Part shown: piece by piece, positions 11,406 through 22,049 of the stretch
How the letters are laid out: each line of letters begins with the position of its first letter
Position numbering within the stretch: position 1 is the stretch's first letter
Source: Pisaster brevispinus
Taxonomy: Eukaryota; Echinodermata; Asteroidea; Forcipulatida; Asteriidae
Length of the DNA stretch: 64,000 bases
Direction: 5' to 3'
Assembly: GCA_023634235.1 (NCBI GenBank)
Contig: JAMKCF010000011.1
Span: 19,640,027 to 19,704,026 of the forward strand
Notes under the pieces: model-generated
What the model saw: the letters and a program-made list of their open reading frames with translations, nothing else
Databases searched by the model: none
What the model was told of the DNA's origin: nothing
Translations under genes and position numbers: made by a program

Positions 11406-11647
11406 ATAGATAGTTCCCACGCCACACAAGTCGGCCATCATTATGGAAAAACCAATTTTTTTTTTAAAAACAATTAACTGTGCGTTATTTAGAAATACCC
11501 TGTGGAGGCATGCAGGTGTTTTATCAAATTCATTGCATGATTGGTCATTGGACCAGTTGGCTGTGTAGAAAAGTTTTGACGCTTGACGCAGCTCAAAGCC
11601 GAAACCCAAGTTGCCCATAAAGATGGCGTCTTTCGGGAACTATCTAT
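11406..11647. mobile_element. MITE-like element with 13-bp perfect ends
   Basis: atagatagttccc at 11406-11418 is the exact reverse complement of gggaactatctat at 11635-11647. Inner arms contain gtcggccatcat and aagatggcgtc. Related copies lie at about 31662-31790 and 48500-48745. It ends 51 bases from the exon 11 donor. Confidence 0.78.
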
Positions 11648-11697
11648 TGGGAACATTTTTCGGGAAACTATCCAAACACAGACAAAACTATTCTTAC

Positions 11698-11833
11698 TGA
11701 TGCATTGTAGGGCATCTTTGTTGGCCATGGACTTGTCACAGAAATCACACTTGGTTGAATTGGAGAAGGATACCGTGACAAACTGATGTTTTCCTCGTTC
11801 TTTGTCCTTATCCTTCTTCTCCTTGTCCTCTTT
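11698..11833 (-). CDS. Exon 11: charged linker and first half of the atypical C1 zinc finger
   Basis: 136 nt. Acceptor gtctcgcag before AAAGAGG, donor gtaaga after GCATCA. It enters in phase 0 and leaves in phase 1. It encodes KEDKEKKDKDKERGK, then HQFVTVSFSNSTKCDFC and DKSMANKDALQCI. His465, Cys478 and Cys481 are the first zinc ligands (H-x12-C-x2-C), then eleven residues to Cys493. C1 domains usually have 13 or 14 residues there; eleven is the spacing I know from the AKAP13/ARHGEF2 group, whose C1 does not bind phorbol esters. The second half is in exon 12. A MITE-like element ends 51 nt downstream of the donor. Confidence 0.92.
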
Positions 11834-12094
11834 CTGCGAGACGACGAGGGAAAAAAAAGAAAAAATCAACGATGAGTCTAAAAGTAGTTTACATAATTGG
11901 AGTAAAAATTCATGTCTGTCCACTCAGTTTCCAAACAACACACCACACAACTCTCTCCCTTTCCAAGCGGATTATCTCCCCTTGTTCATTCCCTCTCACC
12001 TCTACCTCACCCTTGCTCAAAATAACCCTCCAAATCTCGCTTCCACTTCCACTACTTCGTTACTAGGCAGGATCCATAGGTCAGGATATAAAAG

Positions 12095-12232
12095 GCGAGG
12101 AGCAATTATAGTTAAAGTGTCTTGCTCAAGGACACAAGTGTCGGGACCGAGATTCGAACCCACATTGCCGTGACTCAGCCACCACAACCTGAATTCGGTG
12201 CGCTACACCGCTCGGCCACGACACGCTACCTT
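12095..12232 (-). mobile_element. tRNA-derived SINE, truncated head copy
   Basis: On the minus strand A box tggccgagcgg (12218-12208) and B box ggttcgaatc (12160-12151), followed by gacacttgtgtccttgagc as in the other copies. The body stops soon after. Confidence 0.85.
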
Positions 12233-12388
12233 GTACTGAAATATTTCGAAGAGGCACCAAAGGTGATGACCTGGGGCATGGAGACTACTACCTCTGTGAA
12301 GAATCAAGCCTGTTAACCCCAAAGGCAAGTTGCAACGCGATGCATACAAATATAACCCAGAATCTACACTACCCCTGAACAACTGTTT

Positions 12389-12580
12389 CAGAGCTCCCAA
12401 CATTTGCATCTTGCAATCTTCATACAAGAATCAGGAAAATATTTAGGACTACATTAAACATGATAGAGAAAACGTTTCCATAATCAGGTAGATTTCCAAA
12501 CTTGTTTCAAATCAGAGCACGGACAGACTGGTTTATTTTCAGGGAACTTTCTGCAGAATCAGGGAAAGTTGTCAGCTCTG
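12389..12580. mobile_element. Nonautonomous element, family with ends cagagctgccaac
   Basis: Starts cagagctcccaacatttgc and ends aagttgtcagctctg, a short inverted repeat. Internal phrases atttccaaacttg, cggacagactggtttatttt and cagggaac recur at 33491-33690 and 61431-61617. Confidence 0.75.
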
Positions 12581-13912
12581 AGCAAGTTCGGGTGGCTGAC
12601 TAGAGTCGACCAGACTTGACCATAGTCGATCTAGATGCCACTCGAACGTTGCATGGTTGAACTAGCTCGTCCAACTGGATCAACCTAGCCCCGGAGCACT
12701 GTCTATCTAGTCAACTAACAAAGTTGCGTCACTTTGTCAAGATGGCGGTTAGGTTACGCATGGAGGCCTACATGGGTTACGTGACGGAGACAGTTTTGTA
12801 AACTTTTGCAATCACACAAAGAGTAGGTTTATTGATAAATGCTTAAATGGTAGGTTTTTGCCAATGAAATACGTCAATTATTAAGATAACAATTATTACT
12901 CCACGAAATTATGCAAGTAATTTTTTTTTTATGGGCCAGTACATTGTTTTGTTTCCCTTCGATACGTCCTCGCCTTGCTGTTGCCACATTTTGACGAATC
13001 AATCGACTAAGCGCGTTCGAGTGAAACATAAGACCACGCATGCGTAATTTAAATGGCAAACTGACTATAAGTTTAAGCACCCGTACTTGCTCTCTGCTGT
13101 TTGGGGGCAACTCCGTGTTGGTGATATTTGAATGACCTTTCAGAGTCCGTGGGGAAATCATACCACAGTCCCTTAATCCTGAGAAAGCTATCAGTGGCTT
13201 AGATCATCCAGACAGGCAGTTCCTTTCAGGTATGCACCACAAACAACCCTTGTGGGTGTTGTTAGGCCCTGCCCTGAGTAGGCACCTCCTTGGTACCCGC
13301 TCAATGGGTGCCTAACTAGGTGGCTACAATGCACAGTTTCGTTCCCACAGAGTTCAACCCTTAGCGGTTGGTCGCTCGCCAAATGCAAGTGAAAAATAAG
13401 TCAAAATAAATGTGTCAAACTCTTGCTGAATTTCTCTGACAAAAGCTTCTAAGTCGAAAAACCACAAGTTCAAAATGCAGTACTTACTTATAAGAGTGGA
13501 AAATGATGACCAAGTTTACAAAATGGAGATTTTCTTGCAACATGGCTGCTCCGAATTGAGATTTTTCTTTTATCCATAATTTGGTTTTCCCATTTGGTTT
13601 CATACTTTTGCAGCTAACTGCACCAGCTAGGCATCACTACCAGTAATTAGTGTACTTGTTGAAAGAACAACATAAGAAGCTTGAAATATTTTCCAAAAGT
13701 CTGCATGGATTTGCAGGAAACTTCCAGCCAAATCTCAACCAGGCGTTTGGTTAATGTTTAGCTGAAAAATTCTTGCAAACACATCCAGACTTTTGAAAAG
13801 TCTTCTGGAGAAAAAAAATCAAAAAGTCAGGTTGACTATTCCACCCAGCAAGTGAAAAGAAGGGGAGAAAAAGAAGAAGAAGAAAAAAAACCCAGATAAC
13901 CCGTGTTCTCAC

Positions 13913-13998
13913 CTTATTCCTGGTTTTCCTCAAGAAGCTGAACTTTCTAATCACACCTTTGGGTTGATCCATGTCGCTTGCAGACATGGACTGTGATC
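13913..13998 (-). CDS. Exon 10: basic segment before the C1 domain
   Basis: 86 nt. Acceptor gtttcag before GATCACAG and donor gtgaga after AATAAG. It enters in phase 1 and leaves in phase 0. It encodes RSQSMSASDMDQPKGVIRKF then SFLRKTRNK. The basic SFLRK-type sequence just ahead of a Lys/Asp/Glu linker and a C1 finger is the arrangement seen in AKAP13/ARHGEF2-type exchange factors. The intron to exon 9 is only 390 nt, the shortest in the gene. Confidence 0.9.
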
Positions 13999-14388
13999 CT
14001 GAAACAAAGCATATTGTTAATACCCTGGTGAACGGTTGCAGTCAATTGCCAGGATACGTCGGAAGGATTTACAGAGTAGATCCTAGGGATCACTTCTCAT
14101 TACTCAACCTGATTGCTAGACCAACGAAGGGAGACAGAGCAAACGCTCTCGATAGCTCTTCGTCTCATAGAACCAAAAACAGTAGTTGCAATCAGACATT
14201 CGACTATTGACCAAATTCACCTGGAATATGTGTGTTGTATTGTCAAGAAAGACTATGCTAGGGTCGAAAAGTCAGGCCACAAACTATTTGGGGGGCAAAA
14301 AACATTGCATCTGATAAACGCCAGGCCTGCTCAAGTGGAGTGACATTGTAGATAAAGATATATAAATCTGGACCAGTTAGTGACCTAC
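13999..14388. other. Short intron between exons 9 and 10
   Basis: 390 bases, no repeat or other feature recognised. Confidence 0.8.
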
Positions 14389-14576
14389 TTGTGTGGATTG
14401 GTGATTGTGAAGCCTCCTGCTCTGCCTTCAACTCCGCTGCGGCTTCCTCCACGTCCCCGTGAAAGTTCCTGGGATCATTCAGGAACTCGGTCAACGACAG
14501 ACGTGCCTTGCGCTGCTTGGCTGTCAGCAGCTCCTTCTGGGCATCGTCAAGATCGGAATCACGACTGATGTCGGAG
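14389..14576 (-). CDS. Exon 9: charged helix-prone segment of the Rho GEF-like gene
   Basis: 188 nt. Acceptor tttcccccag before CTCCGAC and donor gtaggt after CACACAA. It enters in phase 2 and leaves in phase 1. It encodes residues 358-421: DSDISRDSDLDDAQKELLTA, KQRKARLSLTEFLNDPRNFH, then GDVEEAAAELKAEQEASQSP. The middle part has the composition and hydrophobic spacing of an amphipathic helix, the only clearly structured segment before the C1 domain. RKARLS is a basophilic kinase-like site. I do not recognise a named domain here. Confidence 0.9.
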
Positions 14577-15196
14577 CTGGGGGAAAGGGACGACGGAAAT
14601 CTTCGATCAGTGTCACATTAGATTGGGACGGGGGGGTTGGGGGGGTTTGGGGGAAGGGTTTGGCTTTTCATGAGTTAGGGTTCAAGACTATTTAATTGGT
14701 TTTTAGCTCAATTTTGTTGACTCAGGGTAAGATTAATAAATAACTTTCATTTTGTCCTTAACCGTTGGATAAAGCATTGTATACTTGCTGAAGCCTGCAT
14801 GTCACATGTAGAATTTGTTTGTTCTATCCTGCAGGATACAACAAGTATACAGCGAGTGACTACAGTGACAGGGTGCAAAATCCAAATTTACTCTTTGTGT
14901 ATCGGATCTGACTTTATAACCTCTGGATACCCTGCAAACTACACTTGACCCATCACAACCCAAGCTGAAACTAAACTGTCTTAGGTCAAGAATTTCCAAG
15001 CAGTTCCTGAAGCCCTTAAGGGACCCCCCTTCCCCTAACAAGAACATTATTTCTCTCTCAGGCTGTGATAAGGAATACAACTGTCTACCACCATGTCAAT
15101 ACACACTACAAGATCTTCAAACAAATGAGGCACTTCACTACGGTAATAACTCCATGGTTGACTAGAGCAAGTCTAATGGTTGACTACAGCAAGTCT

Positions 15197-15432
15197 AATG
15201 CCCCTTTCACACTACACAGATTTCCCCGGGAAGTTCCCTGGGAACATTTAGTTGACCCTTCCACACTTTGGTTGCTCGGGGGTTAGCATCTTGAGTATGC
15301 ATTTTCCCCAGAAAAAAATTACGCATCAAGTGTGAGACGAACATGGGGGAGGCAGTGGGGGAGTTTAAGTCCCCGGGAATTTCCCGAGGCTTTATTTCCA
15401 GGGAATTGGCTTGCTAGTGTGAACGGGGCTTA
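15197..15432. mobile_element. MITE, about 235 bp, TA-flanked
   Basis: Ends atgcccctttcacacta and tagtgtgaacggggct are inverted copies, each bounded by TA. Inside are further palindromes (ccccgggaagttccctggg, ccccgggaatttcccgagg), so the single strand could fold almost end to end. TA or TNA target choice would fit Tc1- or Harbinger-related elements. Confidence 0.82.
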
Positions 15433-16054
15433 ATAATGATGATCAGAGAACGAGCTACTACAAAATGGGTAATTGCCTAAAAAGAAGAAGAAGGTAGTTT
15501 AACTCAAATCATCACGAGCTTCCTCAAAAGCCCTTTTAAGATAGCTTACAATAATCATACATCATTAAAAAAACAAAAAACGATGAAAGACAAGCACGGA
15601 CAACTCTGTCAATTTTATTTTTCTAAATTACAGAACAAACGGATAATTTTGATATCTGGATCACTAAATGACACTACGAGATAGAGGGATGTGGTCTATG
15701 AGTATGGTTGAGAGACACAAAGGGGGGGGGGAGTGGTAAGATGGACACCATCTTTGTAAATGTACTCCATCGGGTTATGTAATAGAACTAGAGGGCGTCC
15801 AAAACCGTATGACAAGGCCTGACAAGAAGCATTTTTGACCATTGAGAAAATGGTGCTGAACCATTATATAACATAGGTCAAGCACCATCATTTTGTAAGT
15901 GGACATCTGTGTGTAATTTACCAACAGGGATTGGTGAACATGGTGGGACAGCACAGTGTGTAATAACATTGCTCCCTCTAGTTATATTATATAACTTTAT
16001 GGCATAGATGTTTCTCACTAATTTGATGTGTGCTCAATGAGGCAGTGGTGAGTG

Positions 16055-16965
16055 AAGGTACAAGCTAGTAAGGTTTGCAGTCACACCATGTACATGAGTA
16101 GGATTTGAAACTTTGCATGGTGGAGATACAATCTAGTAAGGTTTGCAGTCACACCATGTACATGAGTAGGATTTGAAACTTTGCATGGTGGAGATACAAT
16201 CTAGTAAGGTTTGCAGAAACACCATGTACATGAATAGGATTTGAAACTTTGCATGGTGGAGATACAATCTAGTAAGATTTGCAGTAACACCATATACATG
16301 AGTAGGATTTGAAACTTTGCATGGTGGAGAAACAATCTAGTGAGGTCTGCAGTAACACCATGTACATGAGTAGAATTTGAAACTTTGCATGGTGGAGATA
16401 CAATCTAGTCAGGTTTGCAGTAACACCATGTATATGAGTAGGATTTGAAACTTTGCATGGTGGAGATACAATCTAGTAAGGTTTGCAGTAACACCATGTA
16501 CATGAGTAGAACTTGAAACTCTGCATGGTGGAGATACAATCTAGTAAGGTTTGCGGTAACACCATGTACATGAGTAAGATTTGAAACTTTGCATGGTGGA
16601 GATACATAGCAGTAAGGTTTGCAGTAACACCATGTACATGAGTAGGATTTGAAACTTTGCATGGTGGAGATACAATCAAGTAAGGTTTGCAGTAACACCA
16701 TGTACATGAGTAGGATTTGAAACTTTGCATGGTGGAGATACAATCTAGTCAGGTTTGCAGTAACACCATGTACATGAGTAGGATTTGAAACTTTGCATGG
16801 TGGAGATACAATCTAGTAAGGTTTGCAGTAACACCATGTACGTGAGTAGGATTTGAAACTTTGCATGGTGGAGATACAATCTAGTAAGGTTTGCAGTAAC
16901 ACCATGTACATGAGTAGGATTTCAAACTTTGCATGGTGGAGATACAATCTAGTAAGGTTTGCGAA
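16055..16965. repeat. 68-bp minisatellite, 13 tandem units
   Basis: Units begin with gtttgcag at 16073, 16141, 16209, and every 68 bases to 16889, with a few substitutions each. Each unit has accatgtacatgagtaggat and actttgcatggtggagatac. Because 68 is not a multiple of three and no minus-frame stop survives in part of it, a spurious reading frame of 112 codons runs across it. Confidence 0.97.
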
Positions 16966-16974
16966 GACACCAAG

Positions 16975-17215
16975 TAATAAATCTTTCTATGAGCTGTGGT
17001 GGTTCTGAGAAGAACCAGTGGTTTAACAACTCAATGTTTCGATCAGCATGCTCTGGTCATCTTCAAGAAAATGAGCCCAACTTCATTAACAGCTGCCAAA
17101 GTAGAAAACATCGCATGAAAGTTTTCTGCTTAGCAAAAATTGGCACGATACCAGTCATAGATGGTACATGTGACATGGTGTTTCGGCTGGTAACCTTGAT
17201 CTGGTAAGCTTAATT
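16975..17215. repeat. Dispersed repeat bordering the minisatellite
   Basis: ctatgagctgtggtggttct and aacaactcaatgttt are repeated at 24160-24210, where a single diverged minisatellite-like unit (24028-24060) also stands on the left. The minisatellite therefore seems to have grown inside a dispersed element. Confidence 0.7.
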
Positions 17216-17913
17216 TTGTTGTGCTTGGCTTCTTTTTGGGGCCCTGATCTAAGTTCCTAGTAAATGAATAAGGACCTCCCCCATTCATGTACCAATGTTA
17301 AGAGCCTGTACTTGTACACTTCATGCGAAACGATTTGGGAGCAAACAACGATTGCCTTCACAATGTGTCGGGGTGCAAGGATGCAACAAACTCAGGCAAC
17401 TCTGTAGACAAAATAAATTTGAGCTGGTACACTGGGGGTGTATAAATAAGTCTATTCGTTGAATTTGTACACTACACAATTGCCGGCAGGGAAGAAGAAG
17501 GGGGTATATGAGTACACCATGAAACTATCTCAACCTAGTTTATCTATGTTTCCAGAGCGCTACTTCAAACCGATCCTTTTTGAAACAACATTATTACATT
17601 CTGATGATTTGAATTGGGAGTTCAACTTGCAAAGTAGCAGTTGTGTTAGCAGACTCCCTGGAATCATGGGACCCCCTGTTGCAGACCATGTATTTTGCTC
17701 ATTTTGTTACAACACAAACCTTCTACCCCCCCAAGTAAATAATTTGGGTTTTGGGGTGTTTTTTTTCACTAGTAACCAGAGTGGCTGTGTGATGCACCAG
17801 CAAAGAGTCTACACAAAATATCTGTCCAAACACGTAACCCCTTTTTAAACATAGTTTCCTATTAACTGCTGGCTATATTAGTTTATGCCATATGGTATGA
17901 TGCCATTAGTTCA

Positions 17914-18027
17914 GGAGCGCGTTCTGGCAGTCGTAACCAATAACTGTTTCGGTTGAATTGGCCAATCGGGGTAACCACTGGCCAATGACCGAAACAGCCG
18001 TTGGCAACAGCCGCCAAAACGCACCCC
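17914..18027. mobile_element. Palindromic MITE-like element
   Basis: ggagcgcgttctggc, aactgtttcggt and attggccaat are mirrored by ttggccaatgaccgaaacag and gccaaaacgcacccc. Confidence 0.75.
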
Positions 18028-18029
18028 GG

Positions 18030-18235
18030 GTATGCACAGACCTCTTGAACTGACATCACACGCGGCTACAGTCTGCCCGTGGTACGCCATTTTGGGAGTC
18101 GTACTTCACGCAAAGATACGACACGGGGTCTAACCACGAGCGTATCGCCTAAAATGCGCACTTCACAGTAACCACAGAAACTCCGCCTCCCAAAATGGTG
18201 CAAACACAGATCTATCGTGGGTGACGACAACAGGT
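18030..18235. mobile_element. Palindromic element with cgccattttgggag arms
   Basis: acgccattttgggagtc (about 18086) pairs with cctcccaaaatggtg (about 18186). A fragment with cttcacacgcagctac and gccatttttgagagtc recurs at 36760-36815. Confidence 0.65.
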
Positions 18236-18554
18236 CAATTTGATCAATAAGTTAATGATGATATTAATGATCTATGTGATTTTGTTTTCAATATTAATTT
18301 CCATCATACCCAATGATGTTAGATTTCCTAAAAACGGATCACTGAAAACATGAATGAAGGACCACAGCATTCCTATCCAAGTTTAGTAAATGTTGTCCAG
18401 AAATGGTTCGTTACAAAAAAAGTGTTATAAAATCCTTTCCAGCAGGAGGGATGATCAAGATTGAGCTTTTGCAAGGTGCACTTACCATAAAAAGTTCTAG
18501 CGCATTGCAAAAACAGGGTTCACAACAATACTATTAAAAACAAGTTTTATTCAA

Positions 18555-19275
18555 AGAGTTGCTCTGAGGTCAAATTGAGGTTTGTGATGCACTCCTTTTG
18601 CAATAGCTAGAGTCCTTATGAATCGAGGAGCATATCTTGTGTTTCTTACCCTCACATCCAACAGGGGTGAAAGTCATCGCTTACTAAAATGTCTGAAACT
18701 ATCCTCTGAGTTTTAGGAGGTAAGATGAAATAACGATATTTCCACCTTCTGGAGCTAAAGATTTCAATGAGCTTTTGGACACAGTATCCTCACCACACAA
18801 AAAGAAGCAGATAAAAGAGCAGGATTTTTTATATATGGAGAAAATAACAACATTTTTTTCCACAAGAAAGGCATAAACAAGTGTGAATGCAGATAAAAGT
18901 CTGAAATTTCTCATCCCCAAAAATGCTCTCAAATGCTATTGTGTTTTGAAACCCTTCGAGTTCAGTATCAAAAAAAACTTCCAGTGGTCACATTTCAAAT
19001 ATTTGGGCCTCTAAATCTTTGTACAGGAATTATTTTTTTTTTTTTAAATTTCATTCCTGAATTTCCACGATGATCAATCAATATGGCATTGAATTTGACC
19101 TTCTGAATAACGACAACAGGGCCTGTGGGGTTTGTACAGACCCATTTATTGTTGACATCCAATAATGAAAGAATACCAAATAAAATGGCATTTTAAACCA
19201 CTCTCATAAGGACTCTATCTATTTTTTAAAAATGAGTAAATCAACAAATTTGAATTTGACTTTAAAGCTCCTCTT
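18555..19275. mobile_element. Element with ends agagnnGctc, copy 1 (about 720 bp)
   Basis: Left aggtcaaattgaggtttgtg and right caaatttgaatttgacttt are inverted repeats. Internal ttcctgaatttccacgatg and ggcattgaatttgacc match the copy at 35071-35601. Confidence 0.72.
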
Positions 19276-19508
19276 TCCTAAAAGGAAATTAATTTCTCAG
19301 CCTTAGTTTATTCTACGGGAAGAAATGCATGTATGGTTGGAGCTCTACGGAAAATGTGGTCCAGCATAAAGTAAATGAAGCTTAGGGATTGATAAGAGAA
19401 GCATTACGGAAACTTGTTGATGCAGGGTTTGTTGGGGGGTTTTTTTCTTCGGATGACTGACGGCTTGGTGCTTGGGTAATGAATGGAGAAACTAAATCAC
19501 ACACTTAC

Positions 19509-19565
19509 TCATCCTCCATCTCCTCAATGGACTGAATTGTATCTAAGGACCTCGGAGTGAGAGTG
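19509..19565 (-). CDS. Exon 8 of the Rho GEF-like gene (57-nt microexon-like)
   Basis: 57 nt. Acceptor cacttcccag before CACTCTC and donor gtaagt after GATGA. Phase 2 in and out, so it is a frame-preserving cassette candidate. It encodes TLTPRSLDTIQSIEEMED, ending in an acidic run that continues into exon 9. The upstream intron next to the acceptor carries a long purine-rich tract on the plus strand (pyrimidine-rich in the transcript) over about 19565-19740, much longer than an ordinary polypyrimidine tract. Confidence 0.85.
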
Positions 19566-19740
19566 CTGGGAAGTGGAGAAAGAGACAAGAAAGAGAAAGA
19601 GAGAAAAGATGTAGGAAGTAGAAAATGAAAGAAGGGAGATGGGGGGGTGAGGGAAGACCGGTGCAGATGGGGAAAATGAGAGGGGAGGTTGGGGTTTTTT
19701 TTTAAATAGAAAGTGGGAGGGGTTGTTGGGGAGAGGGAGT
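19565..19740. repeat. Purine-rich tract next to exon 8
   Basis: Nearly all A and G on the plus strand (gagaaagagacaagaaagag and similar), so the transcript carries a long pyrimidine tract upstream of the exon 8 acceptor. Confidence 0.8.
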
Positions 19741-20711
19741 GGAGAAAATAAAAATCAAACTCAAAATTGACACCAAGGAAAAGAGATTTATAAAAGAAAG
19801 GGTTTAGGTGTAGAAAAATGAGACTGTTTAACCCTTAGGGGATTTATCTGAGGGTTAGAAAATGGAATTCAAAGATACACTCTTGAGTTATAAATCCAAT
19901 TAAGGTTAGCGGCCAGCAAACCCTTTTTTAAGTAGAGCACATGTGTGGCATTACGACTTTCATGGATGCCAAAATGAACTCCATCCGAGGTACTTCTCTT
20001 GTGCAGTTATCTCAGAAATCTTTTTTTAAAAATCTATTTCTATTACTCACTGGACTATTTACACGCTCCTTAATCCCAGAAGGAATTGAACATTCCAGTC
20101 CTAAGTTTGCGTTATTTTTTTAGCACTTTCTTTCTTTTTATTATTATTTTTTTTAATAAACAGTAAGTCATCGGGATTTTATAAATAATGTTCCTAAGTT
20201 GCTCCAAATTCCCTTTATTTTACCCCAACACTTTCTCTTCTCCATTTTCGCAACAAGCAAGCTTTAAGCACATTTTAGACTTAAATCACCATTACCAATG
20301 TACACGCCTTGAGATAACGTCAGTATTTATAATTTTTAGCCAAAGGTAAAAACAAATCCAGGAGAGTCCAATGCATATATCTTCAAGCAGACAATGCTAA
20401 CGGCGCACAGACTTTGTTTACGGCACCCCTTTGCTCTGCAACTCATAAATGTCCCCAGCAGCCAGGAGTTGATGTTGTTAACCTTAACGTCGGTCCAAAA
20501 TGGAGAATAATTTACAAGGTTGGTTCGTGCAAAACTCAAGTGGTACAGAAAAACATCTCCTAAAGCTAGCACATTGTGTGTCTCTTGTTAGGCAAGGGGT
20601 TAACACTCTTGTGTTCGTGCAAATAGCGCATAGCTAGTGAGGTTAGGTGACAAAATGTGGTTAATGTCAAACGAACAAACGAAACATACATGTTATTGTT
20701 TAACATGACCA

Positions 20712-20859
20712 GGGGCCGATTTCACAAAGAGCTAAGTTTGATCTTAACTGCCAATTGATCTTAGTTGCTAAGCGATGTGTGATGTCACAATACAAATCAC
20801 TATGGTAATACTGACAACTCATCTTAAGATTAATCTTATCTCTTTGTGAAATCGGCCCC
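20712..20859. mobile_element. MITE, family C, 148 bp
   Basis: Nearly perfect ends: ggggccgatttcacaaagag and ctctttgtgaaatcggcccc, continuing with ctaag/cttat. A diverged relative is at 60170-60319. Confidence 0.9.
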
Positions 20860-21164
20860 AGGGCATGCAGTCAAATGGGCTTTTTTAAAGCAAATTCCCC
20901 CCCACCCACCCCTCCAAATATCAAGTAAATATAGATTGTTGGAAACAGACAAAGGACAGCAAATTGTACAAAGTACTAAATACTGGTAACTACGGCTAAA
21001 CGTAATCACAGCTGGGTAGTTACGGGCGTGTACAAAACCTACTTCTAACACTTACACTGGGGATATTGCTAACCCAGGGGAAATGAAATGAATACATAGC
21101 TAACAATTCACGAAGGGGGTTGTAGGGGGCTGTCATAACATCAATCATGAGGCTGTAACCAAAT

Positions 21165-21262
21165 CAACGGCTTCGGCTGTGGCTATGGCTGGATTGCTGA
21201 ATATCCAGCAGCCGTAGCCGTAGCCGTAGCCAAAGTCACTTTATTCTGATGTGGCCTTTGAT
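21165..21262. mobile_element. GGCTNY-hexamer foldback element
   Basis: cggctgtggctatggctgga, a palindromic centre (ctggattgctgaatatccag), then agccgtagccgtagccgtag. The end gtcactttattctgatgtgg resembles the ends of the copies at 56425-56545 and 57690-57850. Confidence 0.75.
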
Positions 21263-21947
21263 ATTAGAAGACAATACCACTGGGCAGTCTGGTGGAAACA
21301 TGGTCGAAATATATTACATTATAACAAGTCAGGAAACCCAACAGTGTGGAAAAAAACATACCCGTCATACTTCTAGTATCAGCTTATTACTTCTTGCCGT
21401 CACTTGAATAATCCTTAGCAAAAATAGCTTCTAATATTTTTATTTTACTCTTTGCAGCTGAGTGCACTTCATTTTATTTGCGAAAAAAGAAGAAAAAGAA
21501 GCTTCGCTGTTAATTTCCTTTTCTAGCTAATCGCCAAGAAAACAAAAAGGTTCTGCGGTACCAGGGAAAGTAAATCTACGGGCAAAGAATAATGTCGGTA
21601 TTAAAGACGAAGAATGCGTCCAAGCTTTCCCCCTGCACCAAGAGACTATGAAAAAAAGGTACCCTGAAACAGGAAGGCATGCATTGAAAAAAGTTACTTG
21701 AAGACAGTGGTAGAGAACCGACAGTAGCATACGAACAGGGCTCCAAAGTACAGCACAGAAGATTTGTATTTGAAAACGGACGGGGGCACAGTAACAAAAC
21801 TGGACATACTGATGTCGCTGAGAACGAGGGGGAGATGGGGAGGTGGGGGGGGGGGGAGGTAGGGGGAAAGGATTTGAATATCGGAGGCTAAGGCACTGTT
21901 GTTAGCTAAGCACAGCACGCGACAGGGTAATACTAGGGTGGTCTTAC

Positions 21948-22049
21948 AGCGTGACGATGGGCGGTGCACTGTTGGGCAGTGTGGGCGTGACAGGCTCGTC
22001 CGCCGTGCTACACTCATTGGAAGAGACATCCGTGGGCGGTTTGATATTC
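21948..22049 (-). CDS. Exon 7 of the Rho GEF-like gene
   Basis: 102 nt, a multiple of three. Acceptor attttcag before GAATATC, donor gtaaga after CACGCT. It enters and leaves in phase 2, so skipping it would keep the frame. It encodes NIKPPTDVSSNECSTADEPV then TPTLPNSAPPIVTL, a Pro/Ser/Thr-rich disordered stretch. A TP and a PP pair suggest proline-directed phosphorylation sites, but that is only pattern matching. The alternate frame across it is also open, which is why a longer shadow reading frame (21694-22062) overlaps. Confidence 0.87.

Larger units (their letters stand above)
10937..11697. other. Intron within the C1 domain (between exons 11 and 12)
   Basis: Contains a repeat fragment of the ggggcacc/ggcaatga family at about 11060-11160 and the MITE at 11406-11647. 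Confidence 0.75.
11834..13912. other. Intron between exons 10 and 11
   Basis: Contains a reverse-oriented SINE (12095-12232), a repeat fragment (12243-12345) and a terminal-inverted-repeat element (12389-12580). From 12600 to 13900 no feature is recognised apart from the polar sequence at 13190-13390, open on the minus strand but without splice sites. Confidence 0.7.
14577..19508. other. Intron between exons 8 and 9
   Basis: Contains a MITE (15197-15432), the 68-bp minisatellite (16055-16965) with a dispersed repeat on its right edge to about 17215, two palindromic elements (17914-18027 and 18030-18235) and a 720-bp element (18555-19275). 17215-17880 is unique-looking. Confidence 0.75.
19566..21947. 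other. Intron between exons 7 and 8
   Basis: Besides the purine tract it carries a MITE (20712-20859) and a hexamer foldback element (21165-21262). The rest is AT-rich without recognised features. Confidence 0.75.

Noticed and set aside
16405..16743. 112-codon repetitive protein (MYLHHAKFQILL type)
   Set aside because: The unit is 68 bp, so the frame changes at every repeat. It is an artefact of a stop-poor minisatellite.
16055..16965. CRISPR-like array
   Set aside because: Units are head to tail with no unique spacers, and the window is eukaryotic.
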